Shown piece after piece: positions 38,276 to 47,489 of a stretch of DNA of 64,000 nucleotides. The position numbers were made by a program, and so were the translations under genes. The notes below the pieces were generated by a model. The model did no database searches. It saw nothing but the letters and a program-made list of their open reading frames with translations, and was not told where the DNA came from. The stretch is from assembly GCA_903834185.1 (NCBI GenBank), contig CAILHX010000008.1, forward strand, positions 32,160-96,159, read 5' to 3'. How positions within the stretch are numbered: position 1 is the first letter of the stretch; each line of letters opens with the position of its first letter. The DNA is from an uncultured Methylophilaceae bacterium (GTDB lineage: Bacteria; Pseudomonadota; Gammaproteobacteria; Burkholderiales; Methylophilaceae).

Positions 38276-39409
38276 CTAGAACGCAGCCAGATCACCCCAG
38301 AATCGCTGCATGGCCAGATTCGAGCCGGCGATCTCTTTATCCACCGCCTCGATAACCGCGTATTCAGGATCCGAGGTTTTGCGGGCAATCCGGCCGCCTT
38401 GCGGCATGCCGTGAGCGGTCAAAACGACAAACACATGGGGAGCATCAGGAGCCTCGCCGTTTTTGTAGACGACTGCGATTTCATAACTCTTGAGCCTGAC
38501 AAAAGTGCCCGGCGGGTAGAGTCCTATGGTTTTAATAAAGTAAGGTGCCAGCGCAGGACTGATTTCCTTGCTTTTGCTCAAAAAGATGCTCTTTAACGCC
38601 GTGCTGGCCAAAGACTGTTTGCGATAATCCTTGCTGGTTACTCGCGCGCAGTAACGATCAGCAAGTCCTATTAATTTGGCAAAAGTAGGAATCTGGTCGC
38701 CGGTTTTTTTATTGGGATATCCGCTTCCATCTTCGTTCTCATGATGATTTAACACGTAAGAAAGCCAATCCTTATTCGTCACGCCCACATTTTGCAGCAT
38801 TTCCACGCTGTGCTCAGGATGGGTGCGGATATGGTCTTTTTCAGCCTGATCCAACGGACCTTTTTTGTTATCCAGATGTTCCTGATAATCCAGCATCCCT
38901 AAGTTGGCTGTTAATGCTGCCGCAATACCGGTAATGATTTCTTCTCTGGACTTGCTCATGGCTTGAGCTACCAGTGCCGCGACAATCGCAGTGTCGGTGT
39001 TATGTCGAAAATTGTACGGACCGCCAGGTTTCTGGTTCAGGAAGATGCAAGCCACGGCCACTTCCGGGCTTAATTCAATTGCGCTATAGATAAGCTCGGC
39101 GATCTCATTGATCTTGCCAGGCGCATCAGACAAACCTGACAGCCCCGGCAACGCTTTTCTCAAGAACCAGTTAGCGCGATTAAGGATACGTACGACGGAA
39201 GGCTCTCCCTTAACGAAAACGACCTCTTCCAGTTCTCTGACGTCCGAGACATCTGAATACAAACCTTCAGCCACCATACGCTGCACTGCTGACTGAGATG
39301 TCACCATCTCGCCGGCGCGGAGTAATAACATTCCTTCGCCGTTAAATACGTTCCAAGGAAGAGGTTGCCCGACGATAATGTCGGAAACACTGATACGACG
39401 TTTGGCCAT
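38276..39409 (-). CDS. HD-GYP-related protein lacking the HD dyad (paralogue 1)
   Basis: A 377-aa cytosolic protein. Residues about 1-60 form a small N-terminal domain shared with its neighbour. The central region (about 130-290) matches the HD-GYP c-di-GMP phosphodiesterase fold, with NHHENEDGSGYPN (HHE 222-224, GYP 230-232), His199 in RTHPEHS and GLADRYCARV. At the usual HDIGK position the sequence reads TANLGML (Thr167-Ala168), so two metal ligands are missing. A beta-rich C-terminal domain (about 300-350) follows. It may bind c-di-GMP without hydrolysing it. 44 nt separate it from a close paralogue upstream. Confidence 0.8.
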   Translation of the reverse strand: MAKRRISVSDIIVGQPLPWNVFNGEGMLLLRAGEMVTSQSAVQRMVAEGLYSDVSDVRELEEVVFVKGEPSVVRILNRANWFLRKALPGLSGLSDAPGKINEIAELIYSAIELSPEVAVACIFLNQKPGGPYNFRHNTDTAIVAALVAQAMSKSREEIITGIAAALTANLGMLDYQEHLDNKKGPLDQAEKDHIRTHPEHSVEMLQNVGVTNKDWLSYVLNHHENEDGSGYPNKKTGDQIPTFAKLIGLADRYCARVTSKDYRKQSLASTALKSIFLSKSKEISPALAPYFIKTIGLYPPGTFVRLKSYEIAVVYKNGEAPDAPHVFVVLTAHGMPQGGRIARKTSDPEYAVIEAVDKEIAGSNLAMQRFWGDLAAF

Positions 39410-39453
39410 GCGTGATGCCCCTAGATTAATTCAAAAATTATACCCAATAGTGC

Positions 39454-40596
39454 CTATAAAGCTGCAACATCACCCCAAAATTTTGACATGACCAAGCTGG
39501 CTCCCGCCAGATTGCGCGGCACTTCTTCCTTAATCGCGTACATCGGGTTTTCGGTATCTCTCAGCAAGGCATCTTCTACAGGTAGTCCGGCCTTGCCTAT
39601 AGTCACCCTTACCAGTGGCGTTGTAGGTTTATTCCCGTTCTTGATCACCACGCCGATCTCCTGATTCTTGAGCCTTACAGTTGCTCCAGGAGGGTAGCGC
39701 CCGATGATCTTGACGAAGTGGGCAGCCAATGGCAGGGATATCTCGGCGGCATGTTGTACCAGAATATCGCGTAAAGCGGCATTGGGCAGCACTTCATCGT
39801 GGTAAGCCTTGTTTGAAACGCGTGCACAGTAGCGGTCAGCAATTCCGATGATCTTAGCCCCCAGAGGGATATCTTCCCCCTTGCTGCTGTTAGGATAACC
39901 GCTGCCATCTTCACTTTCATGATGATTCAGTACCAGTGATAACCACTCCTCATCATTCACGCCTACATTCCTGAGTATTTCCACCCCGTCCAGCGGATGC
40001 TGTTGCACACGCTTCTTTTCTTCATCGGTGAGCTTGGCTCTTTTTTGCAGCTTCTCCTGAAAATCCAGCATGCCGATATTAGCAGTCAATGCTGCTGCGA
40101 TGATGGTCATCATCTCTGACTCATGTTGACGCATCTCATGCGCAATAGCGGCAGATACGATCGCCGTGTCTACGGCATGACGATAAACATAGGGAGCAGC
40201 ATCCTGATTGAGTTGTATGCAAGCGATGGAAACGTTGGCATTCAGTATCACTGCATCATAAACCAGCTTCGAAATTGTCCTCAGCTTTTTTTCCGCATCA
40301 ATTTCATCGGACATCAAGGGCATATTGGCGATAGCCGGCAAGATGCGCTGCAGCAAATCGTTGGCCTGATCTATCATGCGCACAACGGATGGCTTTTCAT
40401 GGACTGTGCCTACATTACCGCCTTCATCATCGCTTGATTGCGAGAACAGACCCTGTGCCGCCATGCGGTCTATCTGCATCTGATCTACGACGATTTCGCC
40501 TTTATGCAGCAACAGGCGACCTGCTGAATTATATGCATTCCATGGTAGTGGCTGACCTACCACCATGTCCAAGGCACTGATTCGTCGTTTTGCCAT
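39454..40596 (-). CDS. HD-GYP-related protein lacking the HD dyad (paralogue 2)
   Basis: 380 aa and clearly homologous along its full length to the following gene: both begin MAKRRIS..D..VGQPLPWN and end with .FWGD.AA.. It has NHHESEDGSGYPN (HHE 225-227) and IADRYCARV but TANIGML (Thr171-Ala172) in place of HDIGK. The C-terminal domain with YPPGATVRLKNQEIGVV is shared with the paralogue. It follows pssA by 54 nt on the same strand. Divergence between the two copies is substantial, so this is an old duplication rather than an assembly artefact. Confidence 0.8.
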   Translation of the reverse strand: MAKRRISALDMVVGQPLPWNAYNSAGRLLLHKGEIVVDQMQIDRMAAQGLFSQSSDDEGGNVGTVHEKPSVVRMIDQANDLLQRILPAIANMPLMSDEIDAEKKLRTISKLVYDAVILNANVSIACIQLNQDAAPYVYRHAVDTAIVSAAIAHEMRQHESEMMTIIAAALTANIGMLDFQEKLQKRAKLTDEEKKRVQQHPLDGVEILRNVGVNDEEWLSLVLNHHESEDGSGYPNSSKGEDIPLGAKIIGIADRYCARVSNKAYHDEVLPNAALRDILVQHAAEISLPLAAHFVKIIGRYPPGATVRLKNQEIGVVIKNGNKPTTPLVRVTIGKAGLPVEDALLRDTENPMYAIKEEVPRNLAGASLVMSKFWGDVAAL

Positions 40597-40650
40597 TGAA
40601 AATAAGCTCTACCCATGTTTTTGGAATTGATCGACAACAATACCGTCTCG

Positions 40651-41430
40651 CTAACGCTGCTTTATGTAACGCATCCCCCATGCTACATAACCTGAAAAAC
40701 TATAAGTCACACATAATGCGAACAGCACTTCAGGAGGGCTATACGATACAAGAACAAAAGCCAATACAATCAACAATATCACTACAAACGGCACACTGCG
40801 GCGCAAATTGAAATCCTTACCACTAAAATAGCGTAAATCGCTCACCATGGTCAACCCCGCCATCACCGTAGTCAACCATGCTACCCACTTGATTTGTATC
40901 ACATTAAACAGGATATCCGCACCACTGATGTCATTCGAATATGCAACCCACACCAAACCAGCCAGCAACGCTGCAGCCGCCGGACTCGGCAAACCCTGAA
41001 AATAGCGTTTATCACTTTCATCCAGCTTGGTATTGAAACGCGCCAAACGCAGCGCAGCACCTGCACAATAGATAAAGGCGGCGATCCATCCCAGCTTGCC
41101 CATGGGCTTTAGTGCCCACACGTACAGCACTAATGCTGGCGCAACACCAAACGACACCATGTCGGATAAAGAGTCATATTCCGCCCCAAAAGCACTTTCT
41201 GTGCGGGTCAGGCGCGCCACACGACCGTCCAGCCCATCCATCACCATGGCGATAAATATAGCTTCAGCAGATTGCTCAAAATGTCCTCCCATCGCCTGAA
41301 CGATGGAATAAAACCCTGCGAATAGCGCGGCGGTAGTAAACAGATTGGGTAGCAAATAAATACTACGCTCGCGGATGCCAGGATCCAGCAATGGCTTGCG
41401 GCGGCGTGTACGGGGAGTTGGAATAGCCAT
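40651..41430 (-). CDS. pssA: CDP-diacylglycerol--serine O-phosphatidyltransferase
   Basis: Integral membrane enzyme that makes phosphatidylserine, precursor of phosphatidylethanolamine. The 259-aa protein has the CDP-alcohol phosphotransferase motif MDGLDGRVARLTRTESAFG...EYDSLSD (about residues 63-91) with all three conserved Asp regions, plus six to eight hydrophobic helices. The N-terminal RTRRRKPLLD and NLFTTAALFAGFYSI are typical of the Bacillus-type PssA found in betaproteobacteria. Confidence 0.93.
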   Translation of the reverse strand: MAIPTPRTRRRKPLLDPGIRERSIYLLPNLFTTAALFAGFYSIVQAMGGHFEQSAEAIFIAMVMDGLDGRVARLTRTESAFGAEYDSLSDMVSFGVAPALVLYVWALKPMGKLGWIAAFIYCAGAALRLARFNTKLDESDKRYFQGLPSPAAAALLAGLVWVAYSNDISGADILFNVIQIKWVAWLTTVMAGLTMVSDLRYFSGKDFNLRRSVPFVVILLIVLAFVLVSYSPPEVLFALCVTYSFSGYVAWGMRYIKQR

Positions 41431-41432
41431 AA

Positions 41433-42599
<1,167 letters not shown>

Positions 42600-42656
42600 A
42601 TGGCGCTTGTGCTAAAATCGCGCAATTTTTCGGCTTAACCCTATTAAGGAATTCTC

Positions 42657-42974
42657 ATGTTCATCAGTAACGCTTATGCTGCCGACGCACTCGCAACCCC
42701 GGGGCTTATCAACTTTGTCCCGTATATCGGAATCTTTGTATTGTTCTGGTTTATTTTGATCCGCCCTCAAATGAAGCAGGCCAAAGAGCATAGACTCATG
42801 CTCGCCGCTTTGCAAAAAGGCGACGAAGTCGCGACCAGCGGCGGCATAGTAGGCAGAATCGTCAAGATCACGGATGCTTATATCAGCCTGGAAGTCGCCA
42901 CCGAAGTCATCATCAATGTGCAAAAACCCACGGTGCAGACCAAGCTGGAAAAAGGCACCATTAAAAGTATCTGA
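42657..42974 (+). CDS. yajC: Sec translocase accessory subunit YajC
   Basis: Small inner-membrane protein of the SecDF-YajC complex. The 105-aa protein has one transmembrane helix (about 19-38, ending in WFILIRPQMKQAKEH) and a cytosolic domain with LQKGDEVATSGGIVGRI. AAGGA lies before the ATG. It precedes secD by 18 nt. Confidence 0.96.
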   Translation: MFISNAYAADALATPGLINFVPYIGIFVLFWFILIRPQMKQAKEHRLMLAALQKGDEVATSGGIVGRIVKITDAYISLEVATEVIINVQKPTVQTKLEKGTIKSI

Positions 42975-42992
42975 GAATAATATCCGAATCGT

Positions 42993-44813
42993 ATGAATCG
43001 TTATCCAACCTGGAAGTACATGCTGATTGGCGTCGCGCTATTGATAGGCGTGATCTATTCGCTACCCAATCTGTTCGGCGAATCGCCTGCAGTGCAAATA
43101 TCTTCTGCCAAACCTACCGGTACTATAGATACCGCATTGATGGCTCAAGTCGAGACCGCATTAAAACAGGGCTCGATTACCTATGAGGCTATTTTTCTTG
43201 ATAAAAATAGCCTCAAGGTCAGGTTTTCCAGCCCGGATATTCAAATTCAGGCGAAAGACGTTATTCAGAAAAGTCTGGGACCCAATTATGTAGTCGCACT
43301 CAATCTGCTGTCCCGTTCGCCTTCCTGGTTATCGGGCATGGGTGCGTTACCTATGTACTTGGGTCTGGATCTGCGGGGCGGCGTACATTTTCTGATGCAG
43401 GTTGATATGAAAGCAGCGCTCAAGCAGGCGATGGAGCGCTATAACAACGACTTCCGTACGCAGTTGCGTGAGAACCGCGTGGCTTATACAGGTATCTCGC
43501 TTGAAGGCGATGCAGTGCAAGTTAAATTCAGCGATGCCGCCGAGCGCGAAAAAGGCCGACTCGAAATTAGCAAAGACTTCCCCGATCTGACTTTGAAAGA
43601 AGAAGACTCAGGAACTGACAAGCTGATATTGGCGACACTGGATCTACCTGCACAGAAGCGCATCCAGGATTTCGCACTCAAGCAAAACATCCAGACCCTG
43701 CACAATCGCGTCAATGAATTAGGGGTCGCTGAACCGATTATTCAGCAGCAGGGGCCGGACCGTGTGGTAGTTCAGCTACCGGGGGTGCAGGATACAGCCA
43801 AAGCGAAAGAGATTCTGGGACGCACCGCGACTCTGGAGATCCGTATGGTGGACGAAGAACATAAGGCCTCCGATGCGCAGCAAAGCGGCAACGTCCCTTT
43901 TGGCACACTGCTGTTCAACGATCGTATGGGAAGACCCATACTAGTGAAAAAGCAAGTGGTTCTCACCGGCGATTACATCACCGATGCAAGCCCGGGTCTG
44001 GATCAGCAATCCGGTGGTTCTGTGGTGCATGTGAATTTCGATGGCCGCGGCGCACGTATCTTCAAGCAAATAACACGCGAAAACGTGGGTAAACGCATGG
44101 CGATTCTGCTGGTGGAAAAAGGTCAGGCTGAAGTCATTACGGCTCCTGTAATACAGGAAGAGATCGGCGGCGGCCGGGTACAAATCACCGGGATGGCCAA
44201 CGTGCAGGAAGCCACGGATATTTCTCTGCTATTACGTGCAGGCGCACTTGCTGCACCCATGGATATTATCGAAGAGCGCACCGTAGGGCCTAGCATGGGT
44301 GAAGAGAATATCAAGCGCGGAATACACTCCACCTTGTGGGGATTCACTGCCATCGCGGTGATGATGGTGATCTATTACCTGGTATTCGGCACGGTTTCAG
44401 TTTTGTCGCTGGGGGTCAACCTGCTACTGCTGGTCGCGGTACTTTCCATGCTGCAGGCGACGCTGACACTGCCGGGGCTGGCCGCGATTGCTTTGACTTT
44501 AGGGATGGCGATTGATGCCAACGTGCTGATCAATGAGCGCATCCGTGAAGAATTACGCATAGGTAACAGTTCGCAAGCCGCGATACAGGCAGGCTACGAA
44601 AGAGCTTTCGGCACCATTCTGGATTCCAATGTCACCACCCTGATCGTCGGCGTCATGCTGTTCAGTTTCGGCTCCGGCCCGGTGCGCGGGTTCGCCATCG
44701 TGCACGTGCTGGGCATACTCACCTCCATGTTCAGCGCGGTCATCGTATCACGCGGTCTGGTCAATCTGATTTATGGCTATCGCCGTAAAACAGGCAAGTT
44801 GCTGATAGGTTAA
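42993..44813 (+). CDS. secD: Protein translocase subunit SecD
   Basis: RND-family component that uses the proton gradient to aid protein export. The 606-aa protein has an N-terminal transmembrane helix, the large periplasmic P1 region with LGLDLRGGVHFLMQVD, and a C-terminal block of five helices containing GMAIDANVLINERIREEL. Length is normal for beta/gammaproteobacteria. secF follows after 5 nt. Confidence 0.97.
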   Translation: MNRYPTWKYMLIGVALLIGVIYSLPNLFGESPAVQISSAKPTGTIDTALMAQVETALKQGSITYEAIFLDKNSLKVRFSSPDIQIQAKDVIQKSLGPNYVVALNLLSRSPSWLSGMGALPMYLGLDLRGGVHFLMQVDMKAALKQAMERYNNDFRTQLRENRVAYTGISLEGDAVQVKFSDAAEREKGRLEISKDFPDLTLKEEDSGTDKLILATLDLPAQKRIQDFALKQNIQTLHNRVNELGVAEPIIQQQGPDRVVVQLPGVQDTAKAKEILGRTATLEIRMVDEEHKASDAQQSGNVPFGTLLFNDRMGRPILVKKQVVLTGDYITDASPGLDQQSGGSVVHVNFDGRGARIFKQITRENVGKRMAILLVEKGQAEVITAPVIQEEIGGGRVQITGMANVQEATDISLLLRAGALAAPMDIIEERTVGPSMGEENIKRGIHSTLWGFTAIAVMMVIYYLVFGTVSVLSLGVNLLLLVAVLSMLQATLTLPGLAAIALTLGMAIDANVLINERIREELRIGNSSQAAIQAGYERAFGTILDSNVTTLIVGVMLFSFGSGPVRGFAIVHVLGILTSMFSAVIVSRGLVNLIYGYRRKTGKLLIG

Positions 44814-44818
44814 ATAAA

Positions 44819-45754
44819 ATGGAATTGTTCAGAATCAAACGCGATATCCCTTTCATGAGCTACGGCAAGCTCACTACGTCGATTTCGCTCATCACTTTCC
44901 TGCTGTCTATCTTTTTCCTGTCCACCAAAGGCTTGAACCTCGGTGTGGATTTCACCGGCGGTACGGTAATGGAGATATCCTATCCCAATGCGGCCGACCT
45001 CAACAAAATACGTGCAGTAGTCGATAGTACCGGCCTCAAGGAAGCATCGGTGCAGAACTTCGGCTCCAGCCACGATGTGCTGATACGTCTGCCTTTGAAA
45101 AAGGGAGTGAGTAGCGCAAAGTTATCCGAAGACGTACTCAAGGTATTGCAGCAATCGGATTCCAGCGTTCAGATGCGGCGCGTAGAATTCGTTGGCCCGC
45201 AAGTAGGCAAAGAGCTTTACGAGAATGGTGCGATGGCGCTTTTACTGGTGTCGCTAGGCATCATGAGCTATCTCGCCTTGCGTTTTGAATGGCGTTTTGC
45301 CGTTTCCGCCATCATCGCCAACATGCACGATGTGGTCATCATCCTCGGCTTTTTCGCTTTTTTCCAATGGGAATTCAACCTCACGGTATTGGCTGCAGTG
45401 CTGGCCGTGCTGGGATACTCCGTGAATGAGTCGGTGGTGGTATTCGACCGAGTACGTGAGAACTTCCGCAAAATGCGCAAAGCCAGCGTACCTCAGATCA
45501 TAGACAATGCCATTACCAGTACCATGTCGCGTACCGTAATCACCCATATGATGACGCAAACCATGGTGTGTTCCATGCTGTTTTTCGGCGGCGAAGTGCT
45601 GCATAACTTCGCTCTGGCGCTCACTATCGGTATTCTGTTCGGGATTTATTCTTCAGTACTGGTGGCCAGCCCTATCGTGATGTGGCTGGGCATTTCGCAC
45701 AAAGATATGGTCAAACCGGAGAAAAAAGCAGGGCCTCACCCTGCAACTCCTTGA
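44819..45754 (+). CDS. secF: Protein translocase subunit SecF
   Basis: Partner of SecD. The 311-aa protein has an N-terminal helix, LGVDFTGGTVMEI and a C-terminal helix block with GYSVNESVVVFDRVREN and the TSTMSRTV motif. Ends with a short Lys/Pro-rich tail. It terminates the tgt-yajC-secDF run. Confidence 0.97.
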   Translation: MELFRIKRDIPFMSYGKLTTSISLITFLLSIFFLSTKGLNLGVDFTGGTVMEISYPNAADLNKIRAVVDSTGLKEASVQNFGSSHDVLIRLPLKKGVSSAKLSEDVLKVLQQSDSSVQMRRVEFVGPQVGKELYENGAMALLLVSLGIMSYLALRFEWRFAVSAIIANMHDVVIILGFFAFFQWEFNLTVLAAVLAVLGYSVNESVVVFDRVRENFRKMRKASVPQIIDNAITSTMSRTVITHMMTQTMVCSMLFFGGEVLHNFALALTIGILFGIYSSVLVASPIVMWLGISHKDMVKPEKKAGPHPATP

Positions 45755-45822
45755 CAAGCAGCCCTCGTCGCGCGGACACTATCCCTGTCGCATACTCTGT
45801 CGCATAGCCCGACCAAGCATCC

Positions 45823-47082
45823 TTGGACGATACACCCAATTCATTATTATTTAGCGCGCTCGCCGCGCTACTGGTAGCCTCGGCGTTTTTTTCGGCGGCG
45901 GAAACCGCGTTGATGTCCATCAACCGCTACCGCTTGCGCTATTTATCCAAAGAAGGCCACCGTGGTGCCAAGCTGGCCGCAGTTCTGCTTGGCAAAACCG
46001 ACAAGCTGCTGGGCGTGATTCTGCTGGGCAGCACTTTTACCATCTCTGCTTCAACTACACTGGCGACCCTGATCGCAGTGCGCCTGTTTGGCGCAGGAGA
46101 GTGGACGCTGACTTTCTCCACGCTCGCCATCACTTTCACCATCCTTGTATTTAGCGAGATTTCACCCAAAGTCATTGCGGCTGCTTATCCTGAACGTATC
46201 GCCTTTGCTGCCAGCTATGTGCTGGTGGTGTTGCTCAAACTCACCACCCCCATCAACTGGTTCGTCAATCTCTTCGTGCGTGCATTTTTAAGTCTAATGA
46301 GACTTAAACCGAATTTTGCAGAAACCATGCAGGCGATCAGTATGGAAGAATTGCGTTCCATCGTGCAGGAAGCTGGCGGGTTTATTCCGCAGCAACACCA
46401 GAAAATTCTGCTCAATCTGTTCGAACTGGAAAAAATCACTGTCGACGATGTGATGTCTGCTCATACGCAGATAGAAAGTGTTGATTTTGATGCCGCGCCG
46501 GAGTTGATTTCGCAACAGATCGCCACCAGCCACCATACTCGCCTGCCCGTCAGGTCAGGTCAGAACGAAGAGGTGATCGGAATATTACACATCCGCAAGG
46601 TGTTGCATCAGGCACAAAATGGCGAACTGACCAAGGAAGCCTTGACCGAAGTAATGAGTGAGCCTTATTTTGTCCCGGCAGGGACGCCACTCTATACACA
46701 ACTCCAGCAGTTTCAGGAGAACCAGCAACGCATGGCGCTGGTGGTGGACGAATACGGTCAACTTAAAGGCCTGATCACGCTGGAAGATATCCTGGAGGAA
46801 ATGGTGGGCGAATTCACCTCGCAATCGCCCTCACGCTCTGTCGCCTATCACCCGCAAGAAGGGGGTGGCTGGCTGGTAGATGGCACCGCTACATTAAGAG
46901 ATATGAACCGTAAACTGGGCTTAAATTTTCCTCTCGACGGCCCGAAAACCTTGAATGGCCTGGTGCTTGAACATTTCGAGGATATTCCTGAAGCAGGAAC
47001 CAGCTTCAAGATTGCTGGTCATACCCTTGAGGTGATACAAACCCAGGACAGGGTGGTGAAAATCGTGAGCATCCGCCCTTAA
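45823..47082 (+). CDS. CNNM/CorC-type transporter-associated protein (HlyC/CorC family)
   Basis: A 419-aa membrane protein with a DUF21/CNNM domain of about four helices (residues 8-180), a CBS pair (about 205-325) and a C-terminal CorC/HlyC transporter-associated domain (about 335-415). Motifs include FFSAAETALMSINRYRL and EDILEEMVGEF. Family members are implicated in magnesium or other divalent-cation export, though the name hemolysin persists. Start is TTG 45823: a stop at 45805 bounds the frame and ATG 45913 would remove half of the first helix. No strong Shine-Dalgarno is seen. Confidence 0.87.
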   Translation: MDDTPNSLLFSALAALLVASAFFSAAETALMSINRYRLRYLSKEGHRGAKLAAVLLGKTDKLLGVILLGSTFTISASTTLATLIAVRLFGAGEWTLTFSTLAITFTILVFSEISPKVIAAAYPERIAFAASYVLVVLLKLTTPINWFVNLFVRAFLSLMRLKPNFAETMQAISMEELRSIVQEAGGFIPQQHQKILLNLFELEKITVDDVMSAHTQIESVDFDAAPELISQQIATSHHTRLPVRSGQNEEVIGILHIRKVLHQAQNGELTKEALTEVMSEPYFVPAGTPLYTQLQQFQENQQRMALVVDEYGQLKGLITLEDILEEMVGEFTSQSPSRSVAYHPQEGGGWLVDGTATLRDMNRKLGLNFPLDGPKTLNGLVLEHFEDIPEAGTSFKIAGHTLEVIQTQDRVVKIVSIRP

Positions 47083-47165
47083 CAGACGACGCCTAAAATT
47101 TGTGTGAAAATTCCTTTGCACTTTCCCCTTGAATTTTTCTGGGATAAGCTCAAAATAGGTTACGC

Positions 47166-47474
47166 ATGGCGACTAAAACAATAGAACGCTCACTGGCTGA
47201 GATCGAAAGCAACAAGGCAAAACCACCACCTCTTTTCAAGGTGCTGCTGCTTAACGACGATTTCACGCCCATGGAGTTTGTGGTACAGATATTGCAGCAG
47301 TTCTTTGGTAAAAGTCGCGAAATTGCAATGCAGCTCATGTTACAAGTACATCATCAAGGGTCTGCCGTATGCGGTATCTACCCTCGTGATGTAGCGGAAA
47401 CCAAGGTATTACAGGTAACAGACACGGCGCGAAAAGCGCAGCATCCTTTGCAGTGTATGATGGAAGAAACTTGA
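47166..47474 (+). CDS. clpS: ATP-dependent Clp protease adaptor ClpS
   Basis: Adaptor that delivers N-degron substrates to ClpAP. The 102-aa protein has the conserved [28 protein letters not shown] and the C-terminal E-T-K-V.QV segment. A disordered N-terminus of about 25 residues precedes the core. It precedes clpA by 15 nt. Confidence 0.97.
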   Translation: MATKTIERSLAEIESNKAKPPPLFKVLLLNDDFTPMEFVVQILQQFFGKSREIAMQLMLQVHHQGSAVCGIYPRDVAETKVLQVTDTARKAQHPLQCMMEET

Positions 47475-47489
47475 TTAAGGTAGGTTGAA

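Noticed and set aside
47083..47165. Sigma-32 heat-shock promoter before clpS
   Set aside because: CTTGAA is present but no CCCCAT-like -10 follows at the proper distance.
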